From an uncultured Chthoniobacterales bacterium (GTDB taxonomy: Bacteria > Verrucomicrobiota > Verrucomicrobiia > Chthoniobacterales > CAKUMP01): DNA of 5,066 bases. The stretch's first letter is position 1. Each line of letters begins with the position of its first letter. A program made the position numbers and the translations under genes. Below the pieces are notes generated by a model. The model saw nothing but the letters and a program-made list of their open reading frames with translations. It did no database searches and was not told the DNA's origin. Shown here piece after piece: positions 3,235 to 5,066 of this stretch. Location of the stretch: the NCBI GenBank assembly GCA_934667795.1, contig CAKUMP010000193.1:1-5066 (forward strand), read 5' to 3'.

Positions 3235-5066
3235 AAGATGTGTGGGCGTTTTTAAAAGCGTTGGGGGACACCTGGGTATGGAAAATGGCCTGGCGGGAAA
3301 CGCGTTCCAAGCGGCGGCGTCTGGCCTTGTTTTCGTTTGCCGTTTTATTTGGAGTCATGGCATTGACGGCCATTCGGGGGTTACGGATGAATGTCGAGCG
3401 TGGCGTGGAAGACCAGGCGAAGATTCTGCTGGGCGGTGCGGTCAAAGTTTCGACGCGAGAGGCGTTTGAATCGGAAGAATTAAAACGTTTATTGGAAAAT
3501 GAATTTGACTGGGCGCTGGAGCGTGGTTTTTCCAGCATGGTGCGAGCGGACAAGCGCGGGAATGCGCGTCTGGTCCAGGTGCGTGGAGTGACCGAAAAGT
3601 TTCCTCTGTACGGAGAAGTCGTGACCGAGCCTGCGGATGCCTGGGCAAAAATGCAGGCGGAGGGAGGGATTGTGCTGGAAGCTTCTGCATTAGTGAACCT
3701 GGGTGCGGAAACGGGAGATCTCGTATGGTTAGGGGAACTGGCGTTGGAAGTGCGAGGAGCCGTCGTGAAATCGGCATCGCGAAGTGGTCGGTTCAGTGGA
3801 TTTGCACCGGAAGGCTATATTCGCAATGAAGATGTGGATCGGACAGGGTTATTGGGCGACAGCAGTCTGGCCGTTTATCAGATCTATTATAAAGACCGAG
3901 AAAACGGAGGTGGTAGTCGGGACGTTTTGCGATTTTTGGAAACGGCCGGAGTGAAAGACAGTTGGAGGGTAGAAACCGCGGACCAGCGAAGCGAGCGGTT
4001 GGGGGACACCTTGCGCAATATGGAAATTTTTCTTGGGTTATTGGGATTTGTGTCTGTTTTTCTGGGTGGGATCGGGATTGCAATTGCGATGCATACGCAT
4101 GTCCTGGGGAAAAGGAAATCGGTAGCGGTGTTGCGGGTGATGGGGGCTGGGCGGATGCGCGTGCTGGCAATTTTTGTCATTCAAACTGTTTTACTGGGGA
4201 TTGCCGGATCATTGATTGGGGTTCTTTTGGGAGTGGGGGTGCAGTATCTGATTCCATGGTTGTGGGCGGATGCATTGCCGTGGGATTTTGAAGTGCGGTT
4301 GGAATGGGGAGCGATCTGGAGTTCATTGGGCGTGGGGATCGGGGTGAGTTTGTTATTTGCGTTATTCCCATTGCGCGGTGTGCTGGATATTTCTCCGTTG
4401 TCGGTTCTGCGGGAAGCCGAAGGAGTAGGGAGTGAAAAACGGACGGGAAATCGTATCGGAAAAAACATCTGGAAATGGGGAATGGCGGTGTTGGTGGTGG
4501 CAGGGGTGATGGGGATGGCGGTGTTGCAGACAGGGGACTGGAAAATGGGTGGGGGCTTTACAGCAGGGTTGCTGGCGGTGCTGGTCGTGTTGTGGGGGAT
4601 GGCGTCGGGGCTGACCTGGGGGATTCGGAAATTGTCGGGGCTCGGAGGTGGGTTCGCGTTTCGTCAGGGCGTGGCAAATCTGTACCGGCCAGGTAATCTG
4701 AATGTCAGTTTCATTTTATCCTTGGGACTGGGATGCTTTCTGGTGCTGGCATTGACGCTGGTGGCCGGCCAGTTGTTGCGTCAGGTGGCGGTGGATGACC
4801 AGGAAAACAGCCCGAACTTGTATCTGGTGGATGTGCAGGACGATCAGGTCGAGCCGGTGTATCGGGTTTTGGAAGAAATGAAACTGCCGGTACTGGAAGA
4901 TGTTCCGATGGTGACCATGCGGATCAAGGAAGTAAAGGGAGTGTCGGTGGGGGAATTGCGGGAACAAAAAGCTGTCGAAAGCTGGGTTTTGACGCGAGAG
5001 TACCGTTCCACGTATCGGATGGAAATGACGTTTTCAGAAACGCTGGTAAGCGGCGAGTGGTGGAAT
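3231..5066 (+). CDS. ybbP: YbbP-like ABC permease, FtsX/MacB superfamily (3' end outside window)
   Basis: The frame starts at ATG 3231 and stays open to the last base, giving 612 residues without a stop. E. coli YbbP has about 804 residues, so roughly a quarter is missing at the edge. Order of parts: cytoplasmic N-terminus, membrane segment about 29-50, first periplasmic domain about 51-262, then an FtsX-type core with segments about 264-288, 310-338 and 361-382, including the coupling sequence KRKSVAVLRVMGAG (294-307). Further segments lie at about 413-432, 442-464 and 490-514, and a second periplasmic domain begins near 515. The stretch WVLTREYRSTY to LVSGEWW (585-611) matches the family's typical TREY/RxxY...GEWW segment, which separates YbbP from FtsX or LolC. 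It overlaps the ATPase stop by four bases and would form the transmembrane part of a YbbA2P complex. The substrate is unproven; the tesA neighbourhood suggests hydrophobic esters or lipids. Confidence 0.9.
   Translation, partial: MKDVWAFLKALGDTWVWKMAWRETRSKRRRLALFSFAVLFGVMALTAIRGLRMNVERGVEDQAKILLGGAVKVSTREAFESEELKRLLENEFDWALERGFSSMVRADKRGNARLVQVRGVTEKFPLYGEVVTEPADAWAKMQAEGGIVLEASALVNLGAETGDLVWLGELALEVRGAVVKSASRSGRFSGFAPEGYIRNEDVDRTGLLGDSSLAVYQIYYKDRENGGGSRDVLRFLETAGVKDSWRVETADQRSERLGDTLRNMEIFLGLLGFVSVFLGGIGIAIAMHTHVLGKRKSVAVLRVMGAGRMRVLAIFVIQTVLLGIAGSLIGVLLGVGVQYLIPWLWADALPWDFEVRLEWGAIWSSLGVGIGVSLLFALFPLRGVLDISPLSVLREAEGVGSEKRTGNRIGKNIWKWGMAVLVVAGVMGMAVLQTGDWKMGGGFTAGLLAVLVVLWGMASGLTWGIRKLSGLGGGFAFRQGVANLYRPGNLNVSFILSLGLGCFLVLALTLVAGQLLRQVAVDDQENSPNLYLVDVQDDQVEPVYRVLEEMKLPVLEDVPMVTMRIKEVKGVSVGELREQKAVESWVLTREYRSTYRMEMTFSETLVSGEWWN

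Noticed and set aside
3152..4468. Several minus-strand open frames opposite the ATPase and permease genes
   Set aside because: They are shadows of the continuous + strand ATPase and permease frames, with Pro/Arg/Ser-rich low-complexity translations and no domain features.

Overview
The window is about 5 kb of ordinary-looking bacterial chromosome with roughly balanced GC. The outer-membrane/periplasm gene set (an RlpA-like protein, a secreted TesA-type esterase, a YbbA/YbbP-type ABC system) points to a Gram-negative (diderm) organism. The tail of a probable Gfo/Idh/MocA oxidoreductase and small tandem and palindromic repeats between genes remind me of Verrucomicrobiota and related PVC-group genomes. 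That placement is an impression, not something the sequence proves. Most starts have poor Shine-Dalgarno sequences; the one exception is the permease gene.

Layout, left to right. Positions 1-201 hold the C-terminal end of a + strand gene whose stop codon lies inside a run of 7-bp repeats (184-225). A GNAT acetyltransferase gene follows (281-769, +). The next 109 bp, between convergent gene ends, carry a 10-bp inverted repeat reaching back into the GNAT gene, two copies of a small palindrome, and a duplicated 16-bp C-rich repeat. The RlpA-like gene runs leftwards (1433-879, -) behind a good sigma70-type promoter at 1508-1536. Next come yhbY (1819-1529, -) and tesA (2527-1838, -), only 18 bp apart and probably co-transcribed in the order tesA-yhbY. 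Facing away from tesA is an ABC ATPase gene of the YbbA/LolD type (2515-3234, +), translationally coupled through ATGA to a large YbbP-like permease (3231 onwards), which runs off the right edge after 612 codons.

The best-supported functional unit is tesA with the divergent ATPase and permease genes. It has the same arrangement as E. coli tesA / ybbA-ybbP. The likely picture is an ABC machine of the MacB/LolCDE mechanotransmission class working with a periplasmic SGNH esterase on hydrophobic esters or lipids in the inner membrane. The window adds a ribosome/RNA-binding YhbY gene behind tesA, and the divergent start codons overlap, leaving no intergenic promoter space.

I do not see a previously undescribed system. 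The points most worth checking are the Asp-to-Asn change at a putative catalytic position of the RlpA-like protein, the overlapping divergent starts, the composite inverted repeat at the GNAT 3' end, the heptamer repeat supplying -35-like hexamers, and a 9-A homopolymer in tesA.
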